A program made the translations under genes and the position numbers. From a bacterium (lineage in GTDB: Bacteria > Patescibacteriota > Patescibacteriia > CAIQCM01): a DNA stretch of 6,086 nucleotides. The notes under the pieces were generated by a model. That model had not been told where the DNA came from, did no database searches, and saw only the letters and a list, made by a program, of their open reading frames with translations. Shown in pieces: positions 5,709-6,086 of the stretch (position 1 is its first letter; every line of letters starts with the position of its first letter). The stretch spans positions 1 through 6,086 of the forward strand of contig JAHFIF010000010.1 in NCBI GenBank assembly GCA_023246535.1, read 5' to 3'.

Positions 5709-6086
5709 ATGCCCCCTCCTCCATATACGCACGACCACGAAAACGAAGTGATCCCGTTCGCCTCGACGAACTTTCGGAACGCTTCGCGCAAATTCGGGAT
5801 CAAAACCGACGATCGCCGCCGGCATGTTTACGTTGTCGGCAAGACCGGCATGGGCAAGACGACGCTCATCGAGAACATGGTCATGGCCGACATTTACGCC
5901 GGCCATGGCGTCGGCCTGGTCGACCCGCACGGCGACTTTGCCGAGCACGTCATCGAGTGCATTCCCTCGCACCGCATCAACGACGTTGTCTATTTCAACC
6001 CGTCGGACATGGAGTATCCGGTTGGTTTCAATATCTTGGAAGCGGTCGAGGAGTCGCACAAGCACCTGGTCGCTTCCGGCCTCATG
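5709..6086 (+). CDS. VirD4/TraG-like (type IV secretion coupling, DUF87/HerA-like) P-loop ATPase, 3'-truncated
   Basis: The frame runs from the ATG at 5709 off the right edge, giving 126 residues, so only the N-terminal part is seen. Residues 1-38 are polar with no membrane helix. Residues 39-43 (HVYVV) form the strand before a Walker A loop, GKTGMGKTT, at residues 44-52. LVDPHGDFAEHV follows at 70-81, then DVVYFNPSD at 92-100 and PVGFNILE at 104-111. The D-P-H-G-D and F-N-P-x-D ... P-x-G-F-N elements are typical of type IV secretion DNA-binding/coupling ATPases of the TraD/TraG/VirD4 group and their DUF87 relatives. These are hexameric motors that move DNA or protein at the membrane. Walker B and later motifs lie outside the window. 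The classical VirD4 N-terminal membrane helices are missing, and the upstream membrane protein may supply the anchor. There is no strong Shine-Dalgarno sequence. Confidence 0.88.
   Translation, partial: MPPPPYTHDHENEVIPFASTNFRNASRKFGIKTDDRRRHVYVVGKTGMGKTTLIENMVMADIYAGHGVGLVDPHGDFAEHVIECIPSHRINDVVYFNPSDMEYPVGFNILEAVEESHKHLVASGLM

Noticed and set aside
5682..6065. Minus-strand open frame opposite the ATPase start
   Set aside because: The + strand frame holds Walker A and D-P-H-G-D motifs, so the minus frame is a shadow. It would also run through the AT-rich palindromic spacer.

Overview
The window looks like a piece of a Candidate Phyla Radiation (Patescibacteria, Parcubacteria-like) chromosome. 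This is an inference from gene families. The last two genes match, from memory, a membrane protein and VirD4/TraG-like ATPase pair seen repeatedly in such genomes. The first gene has the fibronectin-III surface-protein style common there, with spacers of the form D-T-T-P-P. The genes are GC-rich, the spacers are short and AT-rich, and no start codon has a clear Shine-Dalgarno sequence. All supported genes are on the + strand. The long minus-strand frames are Arg/Gly-rich shadows of GC-rich coding DNA.

Layout. Positions 1-3873 hold the 3' part of a very large secreted or surface protein, open at the window's left edge. In order it has the end of a right-handed beta-helix, an uncharacterised beta-rich domain, two InlB-type B-repeats, four fibronectin-III-like domains, a Pro/Glu-rich linker with a short non-repeat segment, three more fibronectin-III-like domains and a short C-terminal tail. 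Positions 3899-4096 encode a 65-residue, extremely acidic small protein, 25 bases downstream and probably in the same transcript. Positions 4097-4246 are a 150-base intergenic stretch with a weak terminator candidate, a hairpin and a plausible promoter. Positions 4247-5625 encode a membrane-anchored protein whose reading frame is broken near 4403-4413. The membrane anchor is in one frame and the conserved body in another. Positions 5626-5708 are a short spacer with an AT-rich palindromic stretch. Positions 5709-6086 begin a P-loop ATPase of the type IV secretion coupling / DUF87 / HerA-like class, cut by the right edge.

How the genes may relate. The first two genes look like an envelope or adhesion unit. 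The last two look like a second unit, a membrane-tethered partner followed by its DNA- or substrate-translocating ATPase. No other type IV secretion component is visible. The most notable anomaly is the broken frame in the membrane protein. It behaves like a deletion of roughly two dozen codons plus a frame change, either a real lesion or an assembly collapse. I did not find convincing evidence of a wholly new system. The membrane protein/ATPase pair and the acidic small protein are the least understood parts.
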